Shown here: positions 34,504 through 42,632 of the stretch, one piece after another
Layout of the letters: each line of letters opens with the position of its first letter
How positions within the stretch are numbered: position 1 is the stretch's first letter
Source of the DNA: Stenotrophomonas sp046736075
Lineage (GTDB): Bacteria; Pseudomonadota; Gammaproteobacteria; Xanthomonadales; Xanthomonadaceae
Direction of reading: 5' to 3'
DNA: 64,000 nt
Assembly: GCF_046736075.1 (NCBI RefSeq)
Contig: NZ_CP177163.1
Span: 3,162,001 to 3,226,000 of the forward strand
Made by a program: the position numbers and the translations under genes
The notes under the pieces: generated by a model
Told to the model about the DNA's origin: nothing
Databases searched by the model: none
Seen by the model: the letters and a program-made list of their open reading frames with translations, nothing else

Positions 34504-34688
34504 TGGATATCAAACAACTTCGCGAAAAGTCGGCTGACGATCTGAAGGCCCACCTGACCGACCTGCGTAAGGAGCAGTTCTCGCTCCGTATGCAGCAGGT
34601 TACCGGCCAGCTGCCGAAGACTCACGAAACCCGCCGGGTCCGCCGCGAGATCGCTCGCGTCAAGACCCTGCTCGGCAGCACCAAGTAA
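34503..34688 (+). CDS. rpmC: 50S ribosomal protein L29
   Basis: A 61-residue helical protein next to L23 at the tunnel exit. It reads MDIKQLREKSADDLKAHL and LRMQQVTGQLPKTHETRRVRR. Start and rplP stop overlap by one base, suggesting coupled translation. Confidence 0.97.
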   Translation: MDIKQLREKSADDLKAHLTDLRKEQFSLRMQQVTGQLPKTHETRRVRREIARVKTLLGSTK

Positions 34689-34699
34689 GGATGGCCGCG

Positions 34700-34969
34700 A
34701 TGAGCGACAATACTGAAAACAAGACGCTGCGCACGGTCGAAGGCCGTGTCGTCAGCAACAAGATGGACAAGACGGTCACCGTGTTGGTGGAACGCCTGGT
34801 CAAGCACGCCCTGTACGGCAAGTACATCAAGCGTTCGACCAAGCTGCACGCCCACGACGCCGACAACGCCTGCAACGAAGGCGATGTCGTCCGCGTGACC
34901 GAGATTGCTCCGATGTCCAAGACCAAGAACTGGCGCGTGGTGGAAGTCATCACGCGTGCGGCTGAATAA
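34700..34969 (+). CDS. rpsQ: 30S ribosomal protein S17
   Basis: An 89-residue primary 16S-binding protein of the OB fold, with TVEGRVVSNKMDKTVTVLVE and HAHDADNACNEGD. Two ATGs exist (34691, 34700). AAGGA at 34687-34691 overlaps the first and is 8 bases from the second, so 34700 is chosen. Confidence 0.96.
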   Translation: MSDNTENKTLRTVEGRVVSNKMDKTVTVLVERLVKHALYGKYIKRSTKLHAHDADNACNEGDVVRVTEIAPMSKTKNWRVVEVITRAAE

Positions 34970-34982
34970 GGAGATCTGAATC

Positions 34983-35351
34983 ATGATCCAGATGCAGAGC
35001 TACCTCGAGGTCGCGGACAATTCCGGTGCCAAGGAAGTGATGTGCATCAAGGTGCTGGGCGGCTCCAAGCGTCGCTACGCCCACATCGGTGACATCATCA
35101 AGGTCACCGTGAAGGATGCGATCCCGCGCGGCAAGGTCAAGAAGGGTGAAGTGTTCGACGCCGTCGTGGTGCGTACCCGCAAGGGTGTGCGTCGCGCCGA
35201 CGGTTCGCTGATCCGTTTCGACGCCAACGCTGCGGTCCTGCTCAACAACAAGCAAGAGCCGATCGGCACCCGCATCTTCGGACCGGTGACGCGTGAACTT
35301 CGTACCGAGAAGTTCATGAAGATCGTCTCGCTCGCTCCCGAAGTGCTGTGA
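34983..35351 (+). CDS. rplN: 50S ribosomal protein L14
   Basis: A 122-residue protein at the subunit interface: MIQMQSYLEVADNSGAKEV, RYAHIGDIIKVTVKDAIPRG and the ERRNFMKI-type end (here RTEKFMKIVSLAPEVL). AAGGAGA precedes ATG 34983. First gene of the conserved spc gene block; no new promoter is evident between S17 and L14. Confidence 0.98.
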   Translation: MIQMQSYLEVADNSGAKEVMCIKVLGGSKRRYAHIGDIIKVTVKDAIPRGKVKKGEVFDAVVVRTRKGVRRADGSLIRFDANAAVLLNNKQEPIGTRIFGPVTRELRTEKFMKIVSLAPEVL

Positions 35352-35367
35352 GCGACAGGAGATAATC

Positions 35368-35685
35368 ATGGCTAACCGTATCAAGAAGGGCGACCAGGTC
35401 GTCGTCAACACCGGCAAGGACAAGGGCAAGCAGGGCGAAGTCGTCCGCGTCGACGGCGATCGTGTGATCGTCGCCAACGTGAACATCGTCAAGCGCCACA
35501 CCAAGCCGAACCCGCAGGCAGGCGTTGCCGGCGGCGTGGTCGAGCGTGAAGCGTCGATCCATATCTCCAACGTGAACGTGCTCAACCCGGCTTCGGGCAA
35601 GGGCGAACGCGTTGGTTTCAAGGTGCTGGAGGATGGACGCAAACTGCGTGTGTTCCGCTCCAGCGGTGAGGCGCTCGACGCCTGA
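35368..35685 (+). CDS. rplX: 50S ribosomal protein L24
   Basis: A 105-residue assembly initiator with an N-terminal KOW motif (KGDQVVVNTGKDKGKQGEV) and NIVKRHTKPNPQAG. CAGGAGA is well spaced before ATG 35368. Confidence 0.98.
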   Translation: MANRIKKGDQVVVNTGKDKGKQGEVVRVDGDRVIVANVNIVKRHTKPNPQAGVAGGVVEREASIHISNVNVLNPASGKGERVGFKVLEDGRKLRVFRSSGEALDA

Positions 35686-35695
35686 GGATGCGCTG

Positions 35696-36238
35696 ATGAA
35701 TACCCGTCTCGAAAAGTTCTACAAGGAAGAAGTGGTGCCGGCGCTGATGAAGCAGTTCGGCTACACCAATCCGATGCAGGTTCCGAAGCTGGTCAAGGTC
35801 ACCCTGAACATGGGTGTCGGCGAAGCAGCCACGAACAAGAAGATCCTGGAAAACGCCGTCGCCGACATGGCCAAGGTCTCCGGCCAGAAGCCGATCGTGA
35901 CCAAGTCCCGCGTCTCGGTGGCTTCGTTCAAGATCCGCGATGGTTGGCCGATCGGCTGCAAGACCACGCTGCGTCGTGAAAAGATGTATGAGTTCCTGGA
36001 TCGCCTGATCAACATCTCGCTGCCGCGCGTGCGCGACTTCCGTGGTGTCTCGGGTCGCTCCTTCGACGGTCGTGGCAACTTCAACATGGGTGTGAAGGAA
36101 CAGATCATCTTCCCGGAAATCGACTTCGACGCTGTCGACGCGATCCGCGGCATGGATATCGCCATCACCACCACCGCCAAGACCGACGCGGAAGCGAAGG
36201 CGCTGCTCGCAGCGTTCAAGTTCCCGTTCCGTAACTGA
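35696..36238 (+). CDS. rplE: 50S ribosomal protein L5
   Basis: A 180-residue 5S rRNA-binding protein: MNTRLEKFYKEEVVPALM, KVTLNMGVGEA, KPIVTKSRVSVASFKIR and FRGVSGRSFDGRGNFNMGVKE-type core. The start at 35696 follows GAGGA and matches the family N-terminus; a longer frame reads back into rplX. Confidence 0.98.
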   Translation: MNTRLEKFYKEEVVPALMKQFGYTNPMQVPKLVKVTLNMGVGEAATNKKILENAVADMAKVSGQKPIVTKSRVSVASFKIRDGWPIGCKTTLRREKMYEFLDRLINISLPRVRDFRGVSGRSFDGRGNFNMGVKEQIIFPEIDFDAVDAIRGMDIAITTTAKTDAEAKALLAAFKFPFRN

Positions 36239-36256
36239 TACGTCGAGGAATCCGAA

Positions 36257-36562
36257 ATGGCAAAGACCTCCATGGTCAACCGCGATCTGAAGCGTGCCAA
36301 GCTGGCCGCCAAGTACGCCGGTAAGCGTGAAGAGCTGAAGAAGATCATCTCCAGCCCGACCGCTTCGTACGACGAAAAGGCTGACGCCGTGATCAAGTTG
36401 CAGAAGCTGCCGCGCGATTCGTCGCCGAGCCGCCACCGCAACCGTTGCGAACTGTCCGGCCGCCCGCGTGGCGTTTACAGCAAGTTCGGCCTCGGCCGCA
36501 ACAAGCTGCGCGAAGCCACCATGCGTGGCGACGTGCCGGGCCTGCGCAAGGCCAGCTGGTAA
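36257..36562 (+). CDS. rpsN: 30S ribosomal protein S14, zinc-free form
   Basis: A 101-residue long-form S14 with a single Cys, so it lacks the two CxxC zinc ribbons of the short form. It shows MAKTSMVNRDLKRAKLAAKY and RNRCELSGRPRGVYSKFGL. GAGGAA precedes ATG 36257. The next gene, rpsH, is unusually far away (242 bases). Confidence 0.98.
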   Translation: MAKTSMVNRDLKRAKLAAKYAGKREELKKIISSPTASYDEKADAVIKLQKLPRDSSPSRHRNRCELSGRPRGVYSKFGLGRNKLREATMRGDVPGLRKASW

Positions 36563-36614
36563 GGGATTCGTCCCTGTGGCAAGGGGTGGGCCTGTTCAGG
36601 CTCACCCCAACTTG

Positions 36615-36643
36615 AAGAGTCCGACCCTGGTCGGGCTCTTTTT
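36615..36643 (+). terminator. Strong intrinsic terminator inside the spc operon
   Basis: AAGAGTCCGAC (36615-36625) pairs with GTCGGGCTCTT (36630-36640), an 11-bp stem with one T-G pair, loop CCTG and a T5 tail. It sits between rpsN and rpsH, where most related genomes have a short spacer. A TATACT -10-like element (36648-36653) follows directly. Confidence 0.8.
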
Positions 36644-36647
36644 GTCG

Positions 36648-36804
36648 TATACTCCCGCGTCTGACTTGCCCGCAAGGGTGGGGTAGGGTGTTGGTAGAGC
36701 GGACGGTTCTGGTCCGCTGAACCAGAATGACGGGCCGGAAGGCCCATTCCAAAAAAGCAAGATTTTCGCGAAAGCGGATATCGGTGCACTCAAAGGTATC
36801 GACT
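36648..36804 (+). promoter_or_regulatory. rpsH leader with possible promoter and alternative hairpins
   Basis: TATACT at 36648-36653 could be a -10 element, but the -35 is poor. Downstream, GCGGAC/GTCCGC (36699-36717) and TTCTGGT/ACCAGAA (36707-36727) overlap and cannot form together. A GGGCC-GGAA-GGCCC hairpin follows near 36732-36745. In E. coli S8 represses the spc operon by binding near rplE, so this layout is different; any regulation is inferred. Confidence 0.5.
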
Positions 36805-37203
36805 ATGAGCATGACTGATCCCATCGCCGACCTGCTGGTACGCATCAAGAATGCGGCCGCGGTTGGCAAGCAGACGGTGAAAGCACCGTCCTCCAAGATC
36901 AAGGTTGCAATCGCAGAAGTGTTGAAGGCCGAAGGCTATATCACCGACCTGCGCGTGACCAAGATCGAGAACAACAAGGCCGAACTTGAAATCGTCCTGA
37001 AGTATTTCGAAGGCAAGCCGGTCATCGAGACCCTGAAGCGCTTCTCGCGTTCGGGTCTGCGCCAGTACCGTGGCAAGTCTGAGCTGCCGAAGGTCCTGAA
37101 CGGCCTGGGCATCTCCATCATCTCCACCTCCAAGGGCATCATGACTGATGCGCAGGCGCGCCAGCTGGGCGTCGGCGGCGAAGTCCTGTGCTTCGTGGCC
37201 TAA
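36805..37203 (+). CDS. rpsH: 30S ribosomal protein S8
   Basis: A 132-residue primary 16S-binding protein that begins MSMTDPIADLLVRIKNA and ends GIMTDAQARQLGVGGEVLCFVA. The start at 36805 has AAAGG upstream; a longer in-frame start from 36727 would translate the structured leader and is rejected. Confidence 0.97.
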   Translation: MSMTDPIADLLVRIKNAAAVGKQTVKAPSSKIKVAIAEVLKAEGYITDLRVTKIENNKAELEIVLKYFEGKPVIETLKRFSRSGLRQYRGKSELPKVLNGLGISIISTSKGIMTDAQARQLGVGGEVLCFVA

Positions 37204-37221
37204 GGCGAGAAGGAAACTACT

Positions 37222-37749
37222 ATGTCCCGCGTAGCCAAGAAGCCGGTCAACCTGCCCAAGGGCGTTGAACTGAACATCCAGTCTGATTCCGTCAGCGTGA
37301 AGGGCCCGAAGGGCACCCTGTCGCTGCCGAAGGTCGCTGGCGTCGAAATCACCGTTGAAAACGGCGTTGCCAGCCTGGCCGCCAATGATCCGTCGCTGAC
37401 TGCCCTCACCGGCACCGTGCGCGCGATCCTGGCCAACATGGTCCACGGCGTCACCGAAGGTTTCGAGCGCAAGCTCGAGCTGGTCGGCGTCGGTTACCGT
37501 GCCGCCATGCAGGGCAAGGACCTGAACCTGTCGCTCGGTTTCTCGCACCCGGTCGTGTTCGTGGCGCCGGAAGGCATCACCCTGTCGACCCCGACCCAGA
37601 CCGAAATCGTGGTCCAGGGTACGGACAAGCAGCAGGTCGGTGAAGTTGCCGCCAAGATCCGTGGTTACCGTCCGCCGGAGCCCTACAAGGGCAAGGGTGT
37701 GAAGTACGCCGGCGAAGTCATCATTCGTAAGGAAGCCAAGAAGGCCTAA
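37222..37749 (+). CDS. rplF: 50S ribosomal protein L6
   Basis: A 175-residue protein at the base of the L7/L12 stalk with two repeated folds. It begins MSRVAKKPVNLPKGVEL, and the C-terminal repeat contains KIRGYRPPEPYKGKGVKYAGE. GAAGGAA precedes ATG 37222. Confidence 0.98.
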   Translation: MSRVAKKPVNLPKGVELNIQSDSVSVKGPKGTLSLPKVAGVEITVENGVASLAANDPSLTALTGTVRAILANMVHGVTEGFERKLELVGVGYRAAMQGKDLNLSLGFSHPVVFVAPEGITLSTPTQTEIVVQGTDKQQVGEVAAKIRGYRPPEPYKGKGVKYAGEVIIRKEAKKA

Positions 37750-37781
37750 TTCAGGTCCTCAGCTTTCCAAGGAAAAAGATA

Positions 37782-38135
37782 ATGAACAAGAACATCGCTC
37801 GCCTGCGTCGTGCCAAGTCGACCCGTGCACACATCCGCGAACTCGGCGTGCCGCGTCTGTCGGTGCTGCGCACCGGTCAGCACCTGTACGCCCAGGTCTT
37901 CACCGCCGATGGCTCCAAGGTGCTGGCTGCTGCCAACACCACCCAGGCCGACGTCAAGGAAGGCCTGAAGAACGGCAAGAACAGCGACGCCGCCGTCAAG
38001 GTTGGCAAGCTGGTTGCCGAGCGCGCCAAGGCTGCGGGCATCGAGAAGGTCGCTTTCGACCGCTCGGGCTACCGCTACCACGGCCGCATCAAGGCTCTGG
38101 CCGATGCAGCCCGCGAAGGCGGCCTGCAGTTCTAA
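37782..38135 (+). CDS. rplR: 50S ribosomal protein L18
   Basis: A 117-residue 5S rRNA-binding protein: MNKNIARLRRAKSTRAHIREL, RLSVLRTGQHLYAQV and FDRSGYRYHGRIKALADAAREGG. It is followed by an unusual 158-base spacer before rpsE. Confidence 0.98.
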   Translation: MNKNIARLRRAKSTRAHIRELGVPRLSVLRTGQHLYAQVFTADGSKVLAAANTTQADVKEGLKNGKNSDAAVKVGKLVAERAKAAGIEKVAFDRSGYRYHGRIKALADAAREGGLQF

Positions 38136-38142
38136 GGGATAA

Positions 38143-38194
38143 GGAAGCGGGGCATCGCCCCGCTTCCGCCTGCCTGCCGGCGCGGGTTGCGCCG
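38143..38194 (+). other. Two hairpins between rplR and rpsE
   Basis: GGAAGCGGGGC (38143-38153) pairs perfectly with GCCCCGCTTCC (38157-38167) over a 3-base loop. A second stem, CCGGCGC/GCGCCGG, follows near 38177-38195. Neither has a T run, so pausing, Rho-dependent attenuation or RNA processing are all possible. A TATAAG further downstream could be part of a weak promoter. Confidence 0.5.
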
Positions 38195-38293
38195 GGCGAC
38201 GTCCTTCTTATGCAGGGGCGCTCGATCCACCGCTCCATCTCACAGCTATAAGCGGCCTCGAGCCGTACATACTCAATCAATCAAGGAATCAAC

Positions 38294-38836
38294 ATGGCAG
38301 AAGAACGTCAGCCGCGGGGTCGCGATCGCGATCGCAACCGCGAAGAGAAAGTCGACGACGGCATGATCGAAAAGCTGGTCGCGGTCAACCGCGTCAGCAA
38401 GACCGTCAAGGGCGGTCGTCAGTTCACCTTCACCGCACTGACCGTGGTCGGTGATGGCGAAGGCAAGGTCGGTTTCGGTTACGGCAAGGCGCGCGAAGTG
38501 CCGGTCGCCATCCAGAAGTCGATGGAGCAGGCGCGCAAGAACCTGGCCACCGTCGATCTGAACAACGGCACCCTGTGGCACCCGGTCAAGGCCGGCCACG
38601 GCGCAGCCCGCGTGTTCATGATGCCGGCATCGGAAGGTACGGGCGTCATCGCCGGCGGCGCCATGCGCGCTGTGCTGGAAGCCGTTGGCGTGAAGAACGT
38701 GCTGGCCAAGGCGGTCGGTTCGCGTAACCCGATCAACCTGGTTCGCGCCACGCTGAAGGGCCTGACCGACATGCAGTCGCCGGTCCGCATTGCGGCCAAG
38801 CGCGGCAAGAAGGTGGAGGATCTCAACCATGGCTAA
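38294..38836 (+). CDS. rpsE: 30S ribosomal protein S5
   Basis: A 180-residue decoding-fidelity protein. The N-terminus is an arginine-rich extension (residues 3-20), followed by KLVAVNRVSKTVKGGRQFTF, VGFGYGKAREVP and GTGVIAGGAMRAVLEAVG. AAGGAA lies before ATG 38294, and it overlaps rpmD by 8 bases. Confidence 0.98.
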   Translation: MAEERQPRGRDRDRNREEKVDDGMIEKLVAVNRVSKTVKGGRQFTFTALTVVGDGEGKVGFGYGKAREVPVAIQKSMEQARKNLATVDLNNGTLWHPVKAGHGAARVFMMPASEGTGVIAGGAMRAVLEAVGVKNVLAKAVGSRNPINLVRATLKGLTDMQSPVRIAAKRGKKVEDLNHG

Positions 38837-39020
38837 TGAAACCGCCAAGACCGTCAAGGTCCGCCTGGTGCGTGGCCTGCGTGGCACCCAGTCGCGTCAC
38901 CGCCTGTCGGTGCGTGCGCTGGGCCTGAACAAGCTCAATGACGTGCGTGAACTGAAGGACAGCCCGCAGGTTCGCGGTCTGATCAACAAGGTTCAGTACC
39001 TCGTCCAGGTTGAGGAATAA
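38829..39020 (+). CDS. rpmD: 50S ribosomal protein L30
   Basis: A 63-residue protein: KTVKVRLVRGLRGTQSRHR and LGLNKLNDVRELKDSPQVRG. ATG 38829 lies within rpsE, preceded by GGAGG, so translation is probably coupled. Confidence 0.97.
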   Translation: MANETAKTVKVRLVRGLRGTQSRHRLSVRALGLNKLNDVRELKDSPQVRGLINKVQYLVQVEE

Positions 39021-39024
39021 TCCA

Positions 39025-39468
39025 ATGACCATGCATCTCAATGAACTGAGCCCGGCACCGGGCGCGCGCAAAGAGCGCACCCGCGTGGGCCGTGGTATCG
39101 GCTCGGGCCTGGGCAAGACCTGCGGCCGCGGCCACAAGGGTTCGTTCGCCCGTAAGGGTGGCGGCAAGATCAAGGCAGGCTTCGAAGGCGGCCAGACCCC
39201 CATGCAGCGTCGTCTGCCGAAGGTCGGTTTCCGTTCCAAGATCGCCAAGGACACGGCTGAAGTCCTGTCGTACCACCTGGACAAGCTGGAGGCCGGTGAG
39301 GTCGATTTCGCCGCGCTGCGCGCTGCGAAGCTGGTCCCGAGCACGGCCAAGAAGGCCAAGATCGTCATGAAGGGCGGCCTGACCAAGGCCTTCACCCTGA
39401 AGGGCATCGCTGCAACGGCCGGTGCCAAGGCCGCGATCGAAGCTGCCGGCGGCAGCGTACAGGAGTAA
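39025..39468 (+). CDS. rplO: 50S ribosomal protein L15
   Basis: A 147-residue late-assembly protein: LNELSPAPGARKERTRVGRG, KTCGRGHKGSFARKGGG and GFEGGQTPMQRRLPK. GAGGA at 39012-39016 is 8 bases before ATG 39025, which decides the start over an ATG two codons later. Confidence 0.97.
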   Translation: MTMHLNELSPAPGARKERTRVGRGIGSGLGKTCGRGHKGSFARKGGGKIKAGFEGGQTPMQRRLPKVGFRSKIAKDTAEVLSYHLDKLEAGEVDFAALRAAKLVPSTAKKAKIVMKGGLTKAFTLKGIAATAGAKAAIEAAGGSVQE

Positions 39469-39471
39469 GAC

Positions 39472-40827
39472 ATGGCGCAAGCTGGCATTGGTAACCTCGG
39501 CGGCGGGCTCGGCAAGTTCACGGAACTTCGCCAGCGTCTGCTGTTCGTCCTCGGGGCTTTGGCTGTCTATCGCATCGGCTGTTATGTGCCGGTGCCGGGC
39601 GTCAATCCCGATGCCATGCTTGCGCTCATGCAGGCGCAGGGCGGCGGCATCGTGGACATGTTCAACATGTTCTCGGGCGGCGCCCTGCACCGTTTCAGCA
39701 TTTTTGCGCTGAACGTCATGCCGTACATCTCGGCATCGATCGTGATGCAGCTGGCGGTCCACATCTTCCCGGCATTGAAGGCAATGCAGAAGGAAGGCGA
39801 GTCGGGCCGTCGCAAGATCACCCAGTATTCCCGCATCGGCGCCGTGTTCCTGGCGGTGGTGCAGGGCGGCAGCATCGCGCTGGCGCTGCAGAACCAGCTG
39901 TCCCCGGGCGGTGCGCCCGTGGTCTACGCGCCGGGCATGGGCTTTGTGCTCACTGCCGTGGTCGCGCTGACCGCCGGCACCATCTTCCTGATGTGGGTCG
40001 GTGAGCAGGTGACCGAGCGCGGCATCGGCAACGGTGTGTCGCTGATCATCTTCGCCGGTATCGTTGCCGGCCTGCCGGGCGCGGTCATCCACACCGTGGA
40101 AGCCTACCGCGACGGCAACATGAGCTTCATCGCCCTGCTGCTGATCGTGCTGGTGGTGCTGGCCTTCACCTACTTCGTGGTGTTCGTCGAACGCGGCCAG
40201 CGCCGCATCACGGTGAACTACGCACGTCGCCAGGGTGGCCGCAACGCGTACATGAACCAGACCTCGTTCCTGCCGCTGAAGCTGAACATGGCGGGCGTGA
40301 TCCCGGCCATCTTCGCCTCCAGCATCCTGGCGTTCCCGACGACCCTGGCGATGTGGTCCGGCCAGGCCAGCTCGGCCACGTGGCTGCAGAAGGTTGCCAG
40401 CGCCCTCGGGCCGGGCGAGCCGCTGCACATGATCGTGTTCGCCGCGCTGATCACCGGTTTCGCGTTCTTCTATACCGCGCTGGTGTTCAACTCGCAGGAA
40501 ACCGCCGACAACCTGAAGAAGTCGGGCGCGCTGATTCCGGGCATCCGTCCGGGCAAGGCCACCGCCGACTATATCGACGGCGTGCTGACCCGCCTGACCG
40601 CAGCCGGTTCGCTGTACCTGGTGATCGTCTGCCTTCTGCCGGAAATCATGCGCACCCAGCTCGGCGCGTCGTTCTACTTCGGTGGCACCTCGCTGCTGAT
40701 CGTGGTGGTGGTGGTGATGGACTTCATTGCCCAGATCCAGGCCCACCTGATGTCGCACCAGTATGAGAGCCTGTTGAAGAAGGCGAATCTGAAGGGCGGC
40801 AACCGCGGCGGTTTTGCCCGCGGCTGA
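39472..40827 (+). CDS. secY: Preprotein translocase subunit SecY
   Basis: A 451-residue channel protein with ten hydrophobic helices. The plug/TM2a region reads GVNPDAMLALMQAQGGG and MFSGGALHRFSIFALNVMPYISASI, the cytosolic loop has RRKITQYSRIG, and GERITERGIGNG-like GEQVTERGIGNGVSL is present. TM7-8 carries LPLKLNMAGVIPAIFASSI. It lies 3 bases after rplO. rpmJ (L36), which usually follows in E. coli, is not found here. Confidence 0.98.
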   Translation: MAQAGIGNLGGGLGKFTELRQRLLFVLGALAVYRIGCYVPVPGVNPDAMLALMQAQGGGIVDMFNMFSGGALHRFSIFALNVMPYISASIVMQLAVHIFPALKAMQKEGESGRRKITQYSRIGAVFLAVVQGGSIALALQNQLSPGGAPVVYAPGMGFVLTAVVALTAGTIFLMWVGEQVTERGIGNGVSLIIFAGIVAGLPGAVIHTVEAYRDGNMSFIALLLIVLVVLAFTYFVVFVERGQRRITVNYARRQGGRNAYMNQTSFLPLKLNMAGVIPAIFASSILAFPTTLAMWSGQASSATWLQKVASALGPGEPLHMIVFAALITGFAFFYTALVFNSQETADNLKKSGALIPGIRPGKATADYIDGVLTRLTAAGSLYLVIVCLLPEIMRTQLGASFYFGGTSLLIVVVVVMDFIAQIQAHLMSHQYESLLKKANLKGGNRGGFARG

Positions 40828-41174
40828 TTCACCTGTTACACTAGTCTTCTTGTTGCGAAGGCCCTCCGGTTCCCGGACCTGGCCTTCCAAATCGAAGGGC
40901 GGCCCCCGCAGCGGTCTCGGGTGGGGGTGAGATGTGGTGGTCCCGCGCGGGAGTAGCGCGGGCGGCGGCGAGGGCAACCTCTGCAGTCAACGACATCCGG
41001 CGCCGGAGCATGGGCACACTCCCCATGCCGGGCTCATGAAACCTTCGTGGTTTCACGGGCTTCCAAGTAAACCGAGACCTTGATAGAATCGCTAGTTCAC
41101 TTTTTTGATCCATCCTGCCGGATTGGCGCGCCCGTGGTGCGCTGTCGGCCATCACTCAGCTGGAGAACCGCGTC
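40828..41174 (+). promoter_or_regulatory. secY-rpsM spacer: hairpins and probable alpha-operon promoter
   Basis: No gene is visible in these 347 bases, and no L36-like frame. A hairpin GAAGGCC/GGCCTTC with an inner TCCGG/CCGGA stem (40857-40887) follows secY. TGAAACC/GGTTTCA (41037-41055) lies further down. TAGAAT at 41084-41089 is a plausible -10, 86 bases before rpsM, with a weak -35. In E. coli S4 controls the alpha operon through its leader; that function is only inferred. Confidence 0.5.
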
Positions 41175-41531
41175 ATGGCGCGTATTGCAGGCGTCAACCT
41201 GCCAGCCCAGAAGCACGTCTGGGTCGGGTTGCAAAGCATTTACGGCATCGGCCGTACCCGTTCGAAGAAGGTCTGCGACGCCGCAGGCGTGACCTCGACC
41301 ACCAAGATCCGCGATCTGTCGGAGCCGGAAATCGAGCGTCTGCGCTCGGAAGTGGCCAAGTACATCGTGGAAGGCGATCTGCGCCGTGAAATCGGTATCG
41401 CGATCAAGCGCCTGATGGATCTGGGCTGCTACCGCGGTCTGCGTCACCGTCGCGGCCTGCCGCTGCGTGGCCAGCGCACCCGTACCAACGCCCGCACCCG
41501 CAAGGGCCCGCGCAAGGCGATCAGGAAGTAA
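41175..41531 (+). CDS. rpsM: 30S ribosomal protein S13
   Basis: A 118-residue head protein contacting the large subunit and P-site tRNA: ARIAGVNLPAQKHVWVGLQ, IYGIGRTRSKKVCDAAG and RGLPLRGQRTRTNARTRKGP. GGAGA precedes ATG 41175. First gene of the alpha operon. Confidence 0.98.
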   Translation: MARIAGVNLPAQKHVWVGLQSIYGIGRTRSKKVCDAAGVTSTTKIRDLSEPEIERLRSEVAKYIVEGDLRREIGIAIKRLMDLGCYRGLRHRRGLPLRGQRTRTNARTRKGPRKAIRK

Positions 41532-41543
41532 GGGACCTAAGAA

Positions 41544-41933
41544 ATGGCTAAGCCCGTCGCTAAGACCAAGAAGAAGATCAAGCGCGTCGTCACTGACGGC
41601 GTCGCCCACGTCCACGCTTCTTTCAACAACACCATCGTGACCATCACCGACCGTCAGGGCAACGCTCTGTCGTGGGCGACCTCCGGTGGCGCTGGCTTCC
41701 GCGGTTCGCGCAAGTCCACCCCGTTCGCTGCCCAGGTGGCTGCCGAGAAGGCCGGCCGTGCCGCGCTCGACTACGGCGTCAAGTCCCTGGAAGTCCGCAT
41801 CAAGGGCCCGGGTCCGGGTCGTGAGTCGGCCGTGCGCTCGCTGAACAACGTGGGCTACAAGATCACCAACATCATCGACGTGACGCCTATCCCGCACAAC
41901 GGGTGCCGTCCGCCGAAGAAGCGTCGCGTCTAA
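41544..41933 (+). CDS. rpsK: 30S ribosomal protein S11
   Basis: A 129-residue platform protein: GVAHVHASFNNTIVTITDRQG, SGGAGFRGSRKSTPFAAQ and DVTPIPHNGCRPPKKRRV at the C-terminus, all as expected. It follows rpsM after 12 bases. Confidence 0.98.
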   Translation: MAKPVAKTKKKIKRVVTDGVAHVHASFNNTIVTITDRQGNALSWATSGGAGFRGSRKSTPFAAQVAAEKAGRAALDYGVKSLEVRIKGPGPGRESAVRSLNNVGYKITNIIDVTPIPHNGCRPPKKRRV

Positions 41934-41947
41934 AGGAGCGATAAGAA

Positions 41948-42577
41948 ATGGCTCGTTATATCGGTCCTACCTGTAAGCTCGCCCGCCGCGAAGGCGCCGA
42001 CCTTTCCCTCAAGAGCCCGGCGCGCGCGCTGGACTCCAAGTGCAAGCTGGAGCAGAAGCCCGGCCAGCACGGCGCGACCGCCCGTAAGGGCAAGCTGTCC
42101 GACTACGCCACCCAGCTGCGTGAAAAGCAGAAGGTCAAGCGTATCTACGGCCTGCTGGAGCGTCAGTTCCGCAACTACTACAAGAAGGCCTCGACCAAGA
42201 AGGGCAACACCGGCGAGAACCTGCTGCAGCTGTTGGAAACCCGCCTGGACAACGTCGTCTATCGCATGGGCTTCGCTGTGACCCGTCCGGCTGCTCGTCA
42301 GCTGGTCTCGCACCGCGGTGTCACCGTGAACGGCAAGTCGGTCAACCTGGCTTCGTACCAGGTCAAGGCTGGCGACGCCGTCGCTCTGTCCGAGAAGGCC
42401 GCCAAGCAGCTGCGCGTTCAGGAAGCCCTGACCGTTGCCGCCCAGCACGACCTGCGCCCGTCGTGGGTTGAAGTGGATTCCGGCAAGTTCGCCGGCATCT
42501 TCAAGGCTGTGCCGGATCGTGCGGACCTGCCTGCGGATATCAACGAAGCGCTGATCGTCGAGTTGTATTCGAAGTAA
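41948..42577 (+). CDS. rpsD: 30S ribosomal protein S4
   Basis: A 209-residue 16S assembly initiator and mRNA helicase component; in E. coli also the alpha-operon repressor. It has MARYIGPTCKLARREGADL and an S4 RNA-binding domain with RLDNVVYRMGFAVTRPAARQ and the HRGVTVNGKSVN turn. AAAGGAG precedes ATG 41948. Confidence 0.98.
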   Translation: MARYIGPTCKLARREGADLSLKSPARALDSKCKLEQKPGQHGATARKGKLSDYATQLREKQKVKRIYGLLERQFRNYYKKASTKKGNTGENLLQLLETRLDNVVYRMGFAVTRPAARQLVSHRGVTVNGKSVNLASYQVKAGDAVALSEKAAKQLRVQEALTVAAQHDLRPSWVEVDSGKFAGIFKAVPDRADLPADINEALIVELYSK

Positions 42578-42632
42578 TTCACATTGGAGAATCCCCGGCG
42601 ACGGCCGGGGATTCACTAGGAGAACCCGCAAC

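Noticed and set aside
36690..36730. tRNA-like sequence (GGTAGAGCGGAC...) between rpsN and rpsH
   Set aside because: It resembles a D-arm and anticodon stem, but no acceptor stem, T-arm or CCA can be completed; overlapping hairpins explain it better.
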